Below are positions 1 to 7,145 of a stretch of 18,947 nucleotides of DNA, one piece after another. The DNA lies in NCBI GenBank assembly GCA_934525065.1, contig CAKSYX010000036.1, positions 1-18,947 of the forward strand, written 5' to 3'. This DNA is from an uncultured Eubacteriales bacterium (GTDB taxonomy: Bacteria; Bacillota; Clostridia; Oscillospirales; Acutalibacteraceae). Position numbers and translations under genes: made by a program. Position 1 is the first letter of the stretch, and the number at the start of each line of letters is the position of its first letter. The notes below the pieces were generated by a model. It was given only the letters and a program-made list of their open reading frames with translations. It did not search any database and was not told the DNA's origin.

Positions 1-107
1 GAAGCCTCGGTTTTGATAAGCTTCGTGAAATATAGTCTTTTTCTTTTTGTTTTGCTCTTTGGTCTGCGCTAAATGCGCAACCCCTTTCTTTTCGGCTTTC
101 AAAATTA

Positions 108-136
108 TTGAAAAGCCTTTCCTTCTGTGTTATAAT
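108..136 (+). promoter_or_regulatory. Sigma-A promoter of the DUF2804 gene
   Basis: A -35 box TTGAAA (108-113) is separated by exactly 17 bases from a perfect -10 box TATAAT (131-136), which puts the transcript start near 143, about 33 bases before the ATG. The -35 box forms the right half of an inverted repeat (TTTCAA at 97-102, five bases, TTGAAA), flanked by GGC (94-96) and GCC (115-117), which could be an operator. I see no gene in bases 1-107. Confidence 0.8.
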
Positions 137-175
137 TGTTCCATCATGCGGCTTGCCGCAAAAGGAGGAAATATA

Positions 176-1309
176 ATGAGTACAGAATTACCGCGCACCT
201 ATAAAAGCTGGCTCAAGGGAGAAATCAAAAGCAAACAGAAAGAGTACACAGAGGAAACCCCGCTCCTTTCAGAGGACGGAATCCTCCTTGCTCCCGGCTG
301 GGCAAGGCATATGCTCTTCACCTATGACAACAAAAAGGTCAAGCACCCCATGCGCTCAAAGGAATGGGACTTTTATCAGATCTGCAACGGAAAATACATG
401 GTTCAGATAAGCTTTGCAAACATATCTTTCGGCGGCTACGTTTCGGCAGTTCTCATTGACGTTACCGACCCGGAAAAGAGCAAAAAGCTCGGCGGCGGAA
501 CGATTGCCGGCTCAACCGCCCTCTTTGTCGGCGGAAAGAACAAGTATACCCTCCCGCCGAAGGGCGACGTTCCCAACAACGTCAGATATACCGTTACCGG
601 AATCGGCAAGGCCGACTTTGAGTTTGACACAAGAGAAACCGAAAGAAGCCTCCATTTCAAAGGCAAGTCAAAGGGCAAGGACGTTGTCTGCGACTTCACC
701 ATGGACATTCCGGAGGGACTTGAAAACATCACGACCGTTCTCCCCTTCAAGGGCTGCCCCGACCGCTTTTTCATGACGACAAAGCAAAACTGTATGCCTT
801 GCAGCGGAACCTTCCGTTTCGGCGATGACGTCTATGAATTCTCAAAGGACGACACCTTCGCCTGCCTTGACTGGGGCCGCGTCAACACCCCCTATCAGCT
901 TGTTTGGTACTGGGGCAACGGCTCAACCTATCTCACCGATGAAAACGGCAAAAAGCACATTTTCGGCTTTGAAATCACCTGGGGAATCGGCGATGAAAGC
1001 AACGCCACCGAAACCTGCATTTTCTATGACGGCAAGGCGCACAAGTTCGGCCCGGTTGACGTTGAGGTTTTCCCGAAGCCGGATAAATACCTTGAGCCGT
1101 GGCACTTTGTTTCCGAAGACGGCCGCTTTGACTTCACAATGAAGCCGCAGTTTGACAACCACAACGACACCAATGTTCTCAACGCACTGCGTATGCATTC
1201 GCATCAGGTTCACGGCCGCTGGAGCGGAACTGCCGTTCTTGATGACGGAACAAAAATCGTTGTTGACGATATGTATGCCTTCTGCGAATACGTTGAAAAC
1301 AAGTGGTAA
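176..1309 (+). CDS. DUF2804 family protein
   Basis: This 377-residue protein belongs to the DUF2804 family, which has no established biochemical function. Family-like landmarks are an N-terminal LLSEDGILLAPGWAR segment, KEWDFYQI near residue 60, a WGIGDES...ETCIFYDGKAHK stretch near residue 275, and a C-terminal block with HGRWSGTAVLDDG ending in ENKW. There is no signal peptide or membrane segment, so it should be cytosolic. An upstream in-frame start at 47 would place codons across the promoter. The ATG at 176 was chosen because AAAGGAGG lies at 161-168, and the promoter at 108-136 is upstream of it. It appears to be a single-gene unit, since the next gene has its own promoter. The family call rests on motif recall; the function is unknown. 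Confidence 0.85.
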   Translation: MSTELPRTYKSWLKGEIKSKQKEYTEETPLLSEDGILLAPGWARHMLFTYDNKKVKHPMRSKEWDFYQICNGKYMVQISFANISFGGYVSAVLIDVTDPEKSKKLGGGTIAGSTALFVGGKNKYTLPPKGDVPNNVRYTVTGIGKADFEFDTRETERSLHFKGKSKGKDVVCDFTMDIPEGLENITTVLPFKGCPDRFFMTTKQNCMPCSGTFRFGDDVYEFSKDDTFACLDWGRVNTPYQLVWYWGNGSTYLTDENGKKHIFGFEITWGIGDESNATETCIFYDGKAHKFGPVDVEVFPKPDKYLEPWHFVSEDGRFDFTMKPQFDNHNDTNVLNALRMHSHQVHGRWSGTAVLDDGTKIVVDDMYAFCEYVENKW

Positions 1310-1350
1310 GCCGATTTTTGTTCAAAACAGCCAAAAATCAAGTTTTGAAC

Positions 1351-1404
1351 TGTTGAATTTCAACAATATTAAGACTTGAAAGTTACTTTCAATAATGATA
1401 AAAT
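1351..1404 (+). promoter_or_regulatory. Promoter with two palindromes before the 76-aa gene
   Basis: TTGAAA (1376-1381), a 17-base spacer and TAAAAT (1399-1404) form a good sigma-A promoter. A perfect palindrome TTGAAAGT-T-ACTTTCAA (1376-1392) covers the -35 box and part of the spacer. A second palindrome TGTTGAA-T-TTCAACA (1351-1365) lies just upstream. These look like operator half-sites for a repressor, but the binding protein cannot be named from the sequence. Confidence 0.65.
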
Positions 1405-1460
1405 TATCTCAGACGTTCGGTATTCCGGACGAAAAATCTTATTGAAAGGATTTGTCTGTA

Positions 1461-1691
1461 ATGAAAAAGATTATCTGCAAAAGAGAGTACGACACCGAAA
1501 ACGCGACTCTTGTTAAAAAATATACAGAGGGCGAATTCGGTGACGCAGCCGGCTTTGAGGAAAGCCTTTATCAAACCGAAAAGGGTCTTTACTTCCTTTA
1601 TGTGAACGGCGGCGAAGCTTCAAAGTATGCAAAAGAGGACATCAAGTCTCTTTCAAAGGCGAAGGCCGAACAGTGGATCGAAAGCCACTGA
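1461..1691 (+). CDS. Small conserved clostridial hypothetical protein (76 aa)
   Basis: This 76-residue hydrophilic protein starts MKKIICKREYDTENA and contains the segment ESLYQTEKGLYFLYVNGG around residues 35-52, followed by a Lys-rich C-terminal helix. The pattern of an N-terminal KKIIC, a DTENA stretch and an aromatic-rich FLYVNGG core resembles a family of small proteins of unknown function found in many Clostridia. The ATG at 1461 was preferred over the in-frame TTG at 1452 because the binding site GAAAGGA (1444-1450) is only one base from the TTG but ten from the ATG. It has its own promoter and is followed by a strong terminator. No function can be given; a small cytosolic protein is all the sequence supports. 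Confidence 0.75.
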   Translation: MKKIICKREYDTENATLVKKYTEGEFGDAAGFEESLYQTEKGLYFLYVNGGEASKYAKEDIKSLSKAKAEQWIESH

Positions 1692-1700
1692 GGATTTTTT

Positions 1701-1764
1701 GATGACAAGGCGGTCATCAAAAGGCACATTATGTGCCTTTTGACGGGCCGCTTTTTGTTTTTTT
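1701..1764 (+). terminator. Rho-independent terminator with a competing hairpin
   Basis: A perfect 12-bp stem (1717-1728 with 1732-1743, core AAAAGGCACA/TGTGCCTTTT, loop of 3) can extend imperfectly outward. It is followed by CTTTTTGTTTTTTTC ending at 1764. A separate small hairpin, GATGAC (1701-1706) with GTCATC (1713-1718), shares bases 1717-1718 with the main stem, so the two compete. It ends the transcript of the 76-aa gene. Confidence 0.85.
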
Positions 1765-1791
1765 CAAAGCCCGTTTTTTGGCGGTAAAATA

Positions 1792-1820
1792 TTGAAAACG
1801 TCAGCTTAAAATGATATCAT
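1792..1820 (+). promoter_or_regulatory. Promoter of the serine dehydratase operon
   Basis: TTGAAA (1792-1797), a 17-base spacer and TATCAT (1815-1820) give a third promoter of the same form. The start point would be near 1827, leaving a leader of about 70 bases before the first small gene. Confidence 0.7.
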
Positions 1821-1896
1821 AGACGCAGTTGTATATTTCAATGCATAACGGCTCACGCCGCAATTTTCGGTACTTATTTGAAAAGGAGCGACCGCA

Positions 1897-2073
1897 ATGG
1901 CAGGAAACAGTTGTGACTTTTGCGAGCATTATCTCTATGACGAAGAAGAGGACGTTTATTACTGCGACGTTTCGCTCGATGAGGACGAAATGGAGCGCTT
2001 TTTGACCGGGCAGGGCTCTTGCCCGTTTTACAAGACCTATAATGAGTATAAAATGGTTGAAAAACAGAATTGA
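1897..2073 (+). CDS. 58-aa four-cysteine protein, DUF6472-like
   Basis: This short gene begins with AGGAG (1884-1888) eight bases upstream of its ATG. The protein starts MAGNSCDFCEHYLYDEEED and continues with YYCDVSLDEDEMERF. It has cysteines at positions 6, 9, 23 and 42, the first two as CxxC, many acidic residues and no membrane segment. The CxxC-x(n)-YDEEE...LDEDEM pattern matches a small clostridial family I recall as DUF6472; that label is from memory. Four spaced cysteines suggest a zinc or Fe-S site, which is inference. Its TGA is nine bases before the serine dehydratase start and overlaps that gene's binding site, so the two are probably translationally coupled. Its role next to a Fe-S enzyme is unknown. 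Confidence 0.8.
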   Translation: MAGNSCDFCEHYLYDEEEDVYYCDVSLDEDEMERFLTGQGSCPFYKTYNEYKMVEKQN

Positions 2074-2082
2074 GGTCGTTTA

Positions 2083-3306
2083 ATGGAATCGCTCAGATAT
2101 CTATATAAAATAGGCCGCGGTCCGTCAAGCTCCCACACCATGGGGCCGGACAGAGCAGCGTATCTCTTTAAAAACAAGTACCCTCAGGCGGATAAATATA
2201 CCGTTTATCTTTACGGCTCGCTTTCAGACACCGGAAAAGGACACAAAACCGACGTTGCAATCATTGAAGCGCTCGCGCCGACCGAAGCCGAGGTGATTTT
2301 TGCCGGTATGCCGTCCTTTCCCCTTCCGCATGAGAACACAATGGATTTCCACGCGGAAAAGGACGGAAAAGAAATCGGCTTTGCCAGAATCATGAGCGTC
2401 GGAGGCGGCAATATCGTTGTTGAAGGCAGCAAGGCTGACGTTCACGAAGATGTTTATCCGGAGCACTCGTTCGCCGAAATTGCCGAGTATTGCAAAGAAA
2501 AACGGATACGACTGAGTGACTATGTTTTTGAAAGAGAAGGCATTGAAATAGGCGCCTACCTTTTGCGCGTCTGGAACCTCATGAAGCAGACTATTCAGGA
2601 CGGACTTTCGGCAAGCGGTGTTCTTGACGGCGGTCTCGGAGTTGAACGTAAGGCCAAATATCTCTACAGACAGCGTCATATCGATGAAAGCGACATCACG
2701 AAGGAGAACCGCCTTGTCTGCGCATATGCCTTTGCCGTCAGCGAACAAAACGCGGGCGGCGGAATCGTTGTCACCGCTCCCACCTGCGGCGCCTGTGCAG
2801 TGCTTCCCTCTGTGCTGAAATATATGCAGGAAAGCCGCGGTTTTACCGATGATTACATTGTCCGCGCTCTTGCGGCTGCGGGGGTGGTCGGAAACCTCGT
2901 TAAAACCAACGCCTCAATAAGCGGAGCCGAATGCGGCTGTCAGGCGGAAATCGGTACAGCCTGTTCAATGGCTTCGGCCGCGCTCTGCGAGCTTTTTTCA
3001 ATGGAGCTCGACCAAATTGAATATGCCGCCGAGGTTGCAATGGAGCATATGCTCGGTCTTACCTGCGACCCGGTCTGCGGCCTTGTTCAAATTCCGTGCA
3101 TTGAACGCAACGCCGTTGCGGCAATGAGGGCACTAAACGCACTTTCGCTTGCGAACTTCCTTTCAAGCACGAGAAAAATTTCCTTCGACGACGTTGTTGA
3201 AACGATGTACCGAACCGGAAAGGACATCTCCTCAAGATATAAAGAAACCTCAAAGGGCGGCCTTGCTGAAATTGAACTAAAAAAAATGAATAGGGAGCGA
3301 AAATAA
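2083..3306 (+). CDS. sdaA: L-serine ammonia-lyase, iron-sulfur-dependent, single chain
   Basis: This 407-residue cytosolic enzyme deaminates L-serine to pyruvate and ammonia. The N-terminal beta-domain signature GRGPSSSHTMGP is at residues 11-22, and the alpha-domain block APTCGAC lies near residues 229-235, so both domains that are separate subunits in Bacillus are fused here. Cys286, Cys328 and Cys339 have the 42/11 spacing of the three cluster-ligand cysteines of the single-chain Legionella enzyme (343, 385, 396), within GCQAE, TCDPVCG and PCIERN. The C-terminus ends in RERK, so the terminal cysteine that acts as fourth ligand and tail-in-mouth plug in that enzyme is absent. The binding site GAGG (2072-2075) overlaps the stop of the preceding gene. 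The TAA at 3304-3306 directly abuts the aldolase ATG, indicating one operon. Confidence 0.95.
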   Translation: MESLRYLYKIGRGPSSSHTMGPDRAAYLFKNKYPQADKYTVYLYGSLSDTGKGHKTDVAIIEALAPTEAEVIFAGMPSFPLPHENTMDFHAEKDGKEIGFARIMSVGGGNIVVEGSKADVHEDVYPEHSFAEIAEYCKEKRIRLSDYVFEREGIEIGAYLLRVWNLMKQTIQDGLSASGVLDGGLGVERKAKYLYRQRHIDESDITKENRLVCAYAFAVSEQNAGGGIVVTAPTCGACAVLPSVLKYMQESRGFTDDYIVRALAAAGVVGNLVKTNASISGAECGCQAEIGTACSMASAALCELFSMELDQIEYAAEVAMEHMLGLTCDPVCGLVQIPCIERNAVAAMRALNALSLANFLSSTRKISFDDVVETMYRTGKDISSRYKETSKGGLAEIELKKMNRERK

Positions 3307-3963
3307 ATGAACAGAACCGAAGTCATCAAAAAAATAACCGACTGCGGCCTTGTTGCCGTTGTCAGGGCGGAAAGCACCGACCGAGCCGAGCGAATTACAG
3401 AAGCCTGCATTGAAGGCGGCGTTGCCGCAATTGAGCTGACCTTCACCGTTCCGGGGGCACACAAGCTCATTGAACATATGGCTGGCAGATACAGCAAAAA
3501 CGACGAAATCATAATCGGCGCAGGAACCGTTCTTGACAGCGAAACCGCCAGAACGGCAATCCTTTCCGGTGCTCAGTATGTTGTTTCTCCCCACCTTGAC
3601 GAGCGCATTGTTACCCTCTGCAACCGTTATGCAGTTGCGTGTATGCCCGGAATTTTCACACCGACGGAAGCAGTGAAGGCTCTTGAACTCGGCGTTGACA
3701 TTCTCAAGGTCTTCCCCGGCGACATTGCAACACCGAAGTTTATTAAGGCGCTCCGCGGTCCGCTGCCGCAGGCAAGGATGATGCCCTCAGGCGGTGTCAG
3801 CCTTGAAAACGTTGAGGATTGGATCAAGGCCGGTGCCGTTGCGGTCGGCGCAGGCGGAAGCCTTACGGGAAAAGCAAAGGACGGCGATTATGCCGCCGTT
3901 ACCGAAACAGCAAGGCTTTTCATTGAAAAAATTCGCCGTGCAAGGGGCATTTCAAAAATCTGA
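3307..3963 (+). CDS. eda: KDPG/KHG aldolase
   Basis: This 218-residue class I aldolase of the KDPG/KHG family cleaves 2-keto-3-deoxy-6-phosphogluconate to pyruvate and glyceraldehyde 3-phosphate, and 4-hydroxy-2-oxoglutarate to pyruvate and glyoxylate. The Schiff-base lysine is Lys134 in ILKVFPGD, and the catalytic glutamate is Glu43 in AIELTFT. GAGTV near residue 72, MPSGGV near residue 158 and GAGGSL near residue 179 complete the TIM barrel and phosphate site. The length is normal. Its binding site AGGGAG (3292-3297) lies inside the end of the serine dehydratase gene and its ATG abuts that gene's stop, so coupling is tight. No Entner-Doudoroff dehydratase or uronate kinase lies nearby, so which substrate matters here cannot be decided. 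Confidence 0.95.
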   Translation: MNRTEVIKKITDCGLVAVVRAESTDRAERITEACIEGGVAAIELTFTVPGAHKLIEHMAGRYSKNDEIIIGAGTVLDSETARTAILSGAQYVVSPHLDERIVTLCNRYAVACMPGIFTPTEAVKALELGVDILKVFPGDIATPKFIKALRGPLPQARMMPSGGVSLENVEDWIKAGAVAVGAGGSLTGKAKDGDYAAVTETARLFIEKIRRARGISKI

Positions 3964-3978
3964 ATTACACATAATAAC

Positions 3979-4022
3979 AAAAGCAATAATTACATGAAAA
4001 GCCGTGTAATTATTGCTTTTTT
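3979..4022 (+). terminator. Strong hairpin terminator between convergent genes
   Basis: A perfect 16-bp stem pairs 3979-3994 with 4005-4020, with a 10-base loop. The last stem bases and the following two make six T residues (4017-4022). It ends the serine dehydratase-aldolase transcript. It may also stop the convergent M23 gene, because the opposite strand also ends in four T residues. Confidence 0.9.
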
Positions 4023-4038
4023 CTAAGCTTACAGTAGT

Positions 4039-5097
4039 TTATCCGCTTATTGGCGTCACTGAAAAGCTTTGCAATTCGAGCGGGTAACGCTTGTCAATGA
4101 TATCATACTTTCTGAAATAATCACCTGTCCTGCTGTCTCTGACAACGGTCGCGCGGTTTTTAGAAAGCAGCTTCACAAGCTTATACACATTGAGCCAGAT
4201 CTGATTCGTGCCCTCCTTTTGACTTTCGTCAAAAATGAGCTGAAGGCCAAAGTGCAGGTGCGGAACCGACATTCCGTTCACATTTTCCGTTGTCGAATAC
4301 CCGGTCATGCCCATGTAGCCTATCACCTGCCCTGCCTTCACAAACGAACCTTGTTTTATATCGCCGCAATACGGTCTGTCTTTTCTCAGGTGGGCGTAAT
4401 AATATGACCTTTTCCCGTCAAACGAGCGGATGCCCAAGCGCCAGCCACCGTACTGATTCCAGCCGATGCATTCAACCGTTCCGCCCTCAACCGCAACAAC
4501 AGGTGTTCCGATGTTTCCGAGAAGGTCGTTGCCGAGATGGCTGCGGCGGTAGCCATAGGAACGGGACGAGCCGAAGTCGTCATAATGGCTATATGAAAAG
4601 CCTTCCGCAATCGGGCTGTACGCAACAAGCCCATAACCGGAATACGTCTCTTTTCCGCCGTTTCCGTCCGGCTTTTCGCGCTCAAACTCGCCGAGCAGGC
4701 CGCCGAGAATGGCCGAAAACGTTTCTCTGTAATACGCGAAATATTTGTTTTCGCCAACGAGGTCATCAATCGTTTTGCTGTCTCCGAGGGTATCCTTCAT
4801 TTTTTGCAGATCGCGCGTTTTATAGCCGTTCCAGTTGTTGCCGTTTTTGACCGCAAGATAGGAAAGCGAATCTATCCAGCTTATATGATAAAGGTTATAG
4901 CAGGTTTCAATGTCGAGCGCCATTGTATCCTCAAGTGCTTTAAGGCTGACGTTGAACTCTGCCCATTTTATATATGCCCTTTCGTTTTCCGCCTTTTCGG
5001 CCCCGACCCTAAGGAAAGCGGCAATTGAAAAAGCGCAGGCAACAACGACCGCCGGAAGCAAAACAAAAAGCACCTTTCTTCTGAGTTTAATTATCAT
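4039..5097 (-). CDS. Membrane-anchored M23 (LytM) peptidase
   Basis: This 352-residue protein has one N-terminal membrane segment (residues 9-29) after a basic MIIKLRRK start, then an extracellular stem rich in charged and aromatic residues (30-160), and an M23/LytM domain at about 165-290. The zinc site is complete: His187 and Asp191 in SHLGND, and His282 in PHLHFG. The catalytic histidines are His236 (YYAHLR) and His280. M23 enzymes cut peptide cross-links in peptidoglycan or activate other wall hydrolases, and an intact site argues for the former. There is no LysM or SH3 wall-binding domain. The binding site AAGAGGAAG (5105-5113 on the plus strand) supports the start. No clear promoter was found, so it could depend partly on readthrough from the GH3 gene. 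A role in sporulation or division cannot be read from context. Confidence 0.9.
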   Translation of the reverse strand: MIIKLRRKVLFVLLPAVVVACAFSIAAFLRVGAEKAENERAYIKWAEFNVSLKALEDTMALDIETCYNLYHISWIDSLSYLAVKNGNNWNGYKTRDLQKMKDTLGDSKTIDDLVGENKYFAYYRETFSAILGGLLGEFEREKPDGNGGKETYSGYGLVAYSPIAEGFSYSHYDDFGSSRSYGYRRSHLGNDLLGNIGTPVVAVEGGTVECIGWNQYGGWRLGIRSFDGKRSYYYAHLRKDRPYCGDIKQGSFVKAGQVIGYMGMTGYSTTENVNGMSVPHLHFGLQLIFDESQKEGTNQIWLNVYKLVKLLSKNRATVVRDSRTGDYFRKYDIIDKRYPLELQSFSVTPISG

Positions 5098-5158
5098 AGC
5101 GTCACTTCCTCTTTCCAGTTTATGACGCTTTCAGCAGTTTGAGAACAGCCAATGTTCA

Positions 5159-5208
5159 TAAAAACAACAGCTGCAACGCGCGGTTTTATTTCCGTGAATT
5201 GCAGCTGT
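5159..5208 (-). terminator. Terminator after the GH3 gene
   Basis: On the minus strand a 10-bp perfect stem (ACAGCTGCAA with TTGCAGCTGT, 5199-5208 and 5167-5176) with a 22-base loop is followed by TGTTTTTA. It lies 14 bases past the GH3 stop codon. The long loop makes it moderate in strength. Confidence 0.75.
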
Positions 5209-5222
5209 GATCATTATTTCGG

Positions 5223-6941
5223 TTAAGCCTTTGCAGGAGCTTCCCAAAGCTTTTTGGACTCATCGTTAAGATGCGAGAAGAAGAAGTCCTTTCTCTCCGG
5301 CGTGTTGATAACAATGACCGGCTTGACCTGATTGAGAACTCTGCCCTGAGCGCGCAGCGACTCCTTGTATGCGTCATATGTGTGATCCTGAAGCTGAAGG
5401 AGAAGCGGCTCGGAAAGCATACCCCAACGGCGATACTTTTCATACTTCTCGTTGCTCTCGCGGAACAGCTCGTCAATGTCATTTTCAAGCTCGGCGCGCT
5501 TCGTTGTCGGAATATCGTTTTCGCAGTCAACGAGCATTACGTAGCGCGGAACGGTGGGCACCGCATCGGCATAGAAGCTGTGTCCTCTGAACTTGAGGCC
5601 ATGCTTGTCCATGAGCTTTTCGGCAACGTAGTCAAGCATCTGAGTGGTGGTCTTTTCGTTTGCAAGGTTAAGACCCATGTTGGTTCTGTAAAGGAACTCA
5701 ACCTTCGGAGAATTGTTATACATTCCGGTAACGTGAACAACGTCAAGAATACGGTAGCGATAAAGGCCGGAGAAATTCGTGATGATTATTTCATAATCCT
5801 TGCCGACCTCAATTTCACCGATGGTAAGTGGCCTTGTTCCCTCTCCTGCGTCAACGGGAAGGAATTCATAAACCAATGAACGCGGAAGAAGAACATAGTC
5901 GGTTGCGTTGAGCTCAACCGGCATCGCCATAAAGCCTTCGGAGGCGGCATAGCCCATGTTGTGAAGAGGAAGGTCACCGACATATCTGCGAAGCTTTTCA
6001 ACGTAAACAGCAAGAGTTGAGCCGATCATTCCGTAGCCCCAGGCAAGGCGCGGCCAAATTCTCTTTGCAATCGGAACCTCAGTCTCAAAACCTTTTTTGA
6101 ACTCTGCTCGAAGCTCTGCGGCGCGCTCCGGGTTCGGCTTCATGTGGCCGTACTTAAGACGCAGGCTCTGCGGGCATCTGACGGACGGGTCGATAGTGCC
6201 CTTTTCAATGTCATTGCAAACCATTTCCCAGTTTTCTTCAAGGTATTCAAACATCGTTGTCAGAAGAGTGATTACCATTGAGCCGAGATAGGTAACCTTT
6301 TTGTTTGTCAGGCAGAAGCGCAGCTGGAAGTACGGGATATCGGTATTCTCCTCATCTTCGGGATAAAGAACATCCTTCGGAGTTGTTGTGAAGAACTTGA
6401 GAAGCGGTGTGAGATAAGTGAATGGAATCTGTCCGGCACCGTTGCAGCGCATTCCGTTTGGAAGCGGATGTCCGTTGAGAGAAAGGAGGAGCGGTCCCAT
6501 CTGAGCCGGGAGTTTTTTTGCAATTCCCTGCTTTTTGAACCATCTGTTGGCGCAGGCCGGTGTTGCGGCAAAGCCCATGCACTGCATATTCCAAAGGTCG
6601 CGGGCAGTCTTCGGCTGAAGCTTCGGCTTTCCGACCGAGCCGGAGGATGAGCAATAGCGAATAACCTTGCTCGAAGTGATGATATTAGACTCATTCTTTT
6701 CAACCATACGGTCGATCATCGGAGCGTAATCTTCAAACGTTGCAAGAGGAACCTTGTCCTGATATTCTTTTATTGAATGAATCGAAGCGAAATCATATTT
6801 CTTTCCGTATTCACAATCCTTGTTCCTCTCCATGATTTTTTTGAGAGTTTCTTCCTGAGTGGGAACAGCTTCGGTTGTGAAATGTTCAAAGCCCTTGAAA
6901 ACCATATCACCGAGCCATACGCCGATGTCTGAAAAAGCCAT
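5223..6941 (-). CDS. GH3-superfamily acyl-adenylate-forming protein
   Basis: This 572-residue protein belongs to the GH3 family (named for plant auxin-responsive GH3), whose plant members adenylate carboxylic acids and couple them to amino acids. Visible motifs are the nucleotide loop SSSGSVGKPK (98-107), YAASEG (331-336), YRYRILDVVHVTG (394-406) and a C-terminal segment with Lys540 in LNQVKP. The length fits the family. There is no membrane segment: a hydrophobic 30-residue extension seen from the upstream start at 7031 is translated promoter DNA. The ATG at 6941 has AGGAGG (plus-strand 6951-6956) nine bases away. It stands alone with its own promoter and terminator, with no nearby pathway genes, so the substrate of this bacterial member is unknown. 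The family call is firm; a specific reaction is not. Confidence 0.9.
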   Translation of the reverse strand: MAFSDIGVWLGDMVFKGFEHFTTEAVPTQEETLKKIMERNKDCEYGKKYDFASIHSIKEYQDKVPLATFEDYAPMIDRMVEKNESNIITSSKVIRYCSSSGSVGKPKLQPKTARDLWNMQCMGFAATPACANRWFKKQGIAKKLPAQMGPLLLSLNGHPLPNGMRCNGAGQIPFTYLTPLLKFFTTTPKDVLYPEDEENTDIPYFQLRFCLTNKKVTYLGSMVITLLTTMFEYLEENWEMVCNDIEKGTIDPSVRCPQSLRLKYGHMKPNPERAAELRAEFKKGFETEVPIAKRIWPRLAWGYGMIGSTLAVYVEKLRRYVGDLPLHNMGYAASEGFMAMPVELNATDYVLLPRSLVYEFLPVDAGEGTRPLTIGEIEVGKDYEIIITNFSGLYRYRILDVVHVTGMYNNSPKVEFLYRTNMGLNLANEKTTTQMLDYVAEKLMDKHGLKFRGHSFYADAVPTVPRYVMLVDCENDIPTTKRAELENDIDELFRESNEKYEKYRRWGMLSEPLLLQLQDHTYDAYKESLRAQGRVLNQVKPVIVINTPERKDFFFSHLNDESKKLWEAPAKA

Positions 6942-7002
6942 TGGTAACAACCTCCTGAAAAAAATTATCAACCCAGTTAAAAGGTAGATTTCATACACTA
7001 AT

Positions 7003-7031
7003 ACTATACCATATAAAAAGTCGCTTTTCAA
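7003..7031 (-). promoter_or_regulatory. Promoter of the GH3 gene
   Basis: On the minus strand TTGAAA (7026-7031), a 17-base spacer and TATAGT (7003-7008) form a good sigma-A promoter. The start would be near 6996, about 55 bases before the ATG. Its position inside the longer in-frame reading is the main reason for choosing the start at 6941. Confidence 0.8.
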
Positions 7032-7095
7032 TATTAATAAGAAAATTTCTTAACATTTTGTGAACAGGCAACATACTGTTTGTCGGTTTAAAAAC

Positions 7096-7133
7096 GAACC
7101 GAAAAGAAAAGAGCCGCTTTCGCGACTCTTTTC
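7096..7133 (-). terminator. Terminator of the giant surface protein gene
   Basis: On the minus strand a 12-bp stem (GAAAAGAGTCGC with GCGGCTCTTTTC, one G-U pair) closes a 4-base loop at 7118-7121. A T-rich run continues into TTTTCGG. It begins 13 bases after the stop codon. Confidence 0.9.
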
Positions 7134-7145
7134 AATTGTGTTCTC

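Noticed and set aside
47..175. N-terminal extension of the DUF2804 protein
   Set aside because: The extension overlaps a perfect promoter, and the binding site AAAGGAGG marks the start at 176.
5114..5158. Promoter for the M23 gene
   Set aside because: No -35/-10 pair with acceptable spacing was found; CATAAA near 5124 lacks a partner.
6942..7031. Hydrophobic 30-residue N-terminus on the GH3 protein
   Set aside because: It is translated from the promoter and leader; AGGAGG and the promoter position fix the start at 6941.
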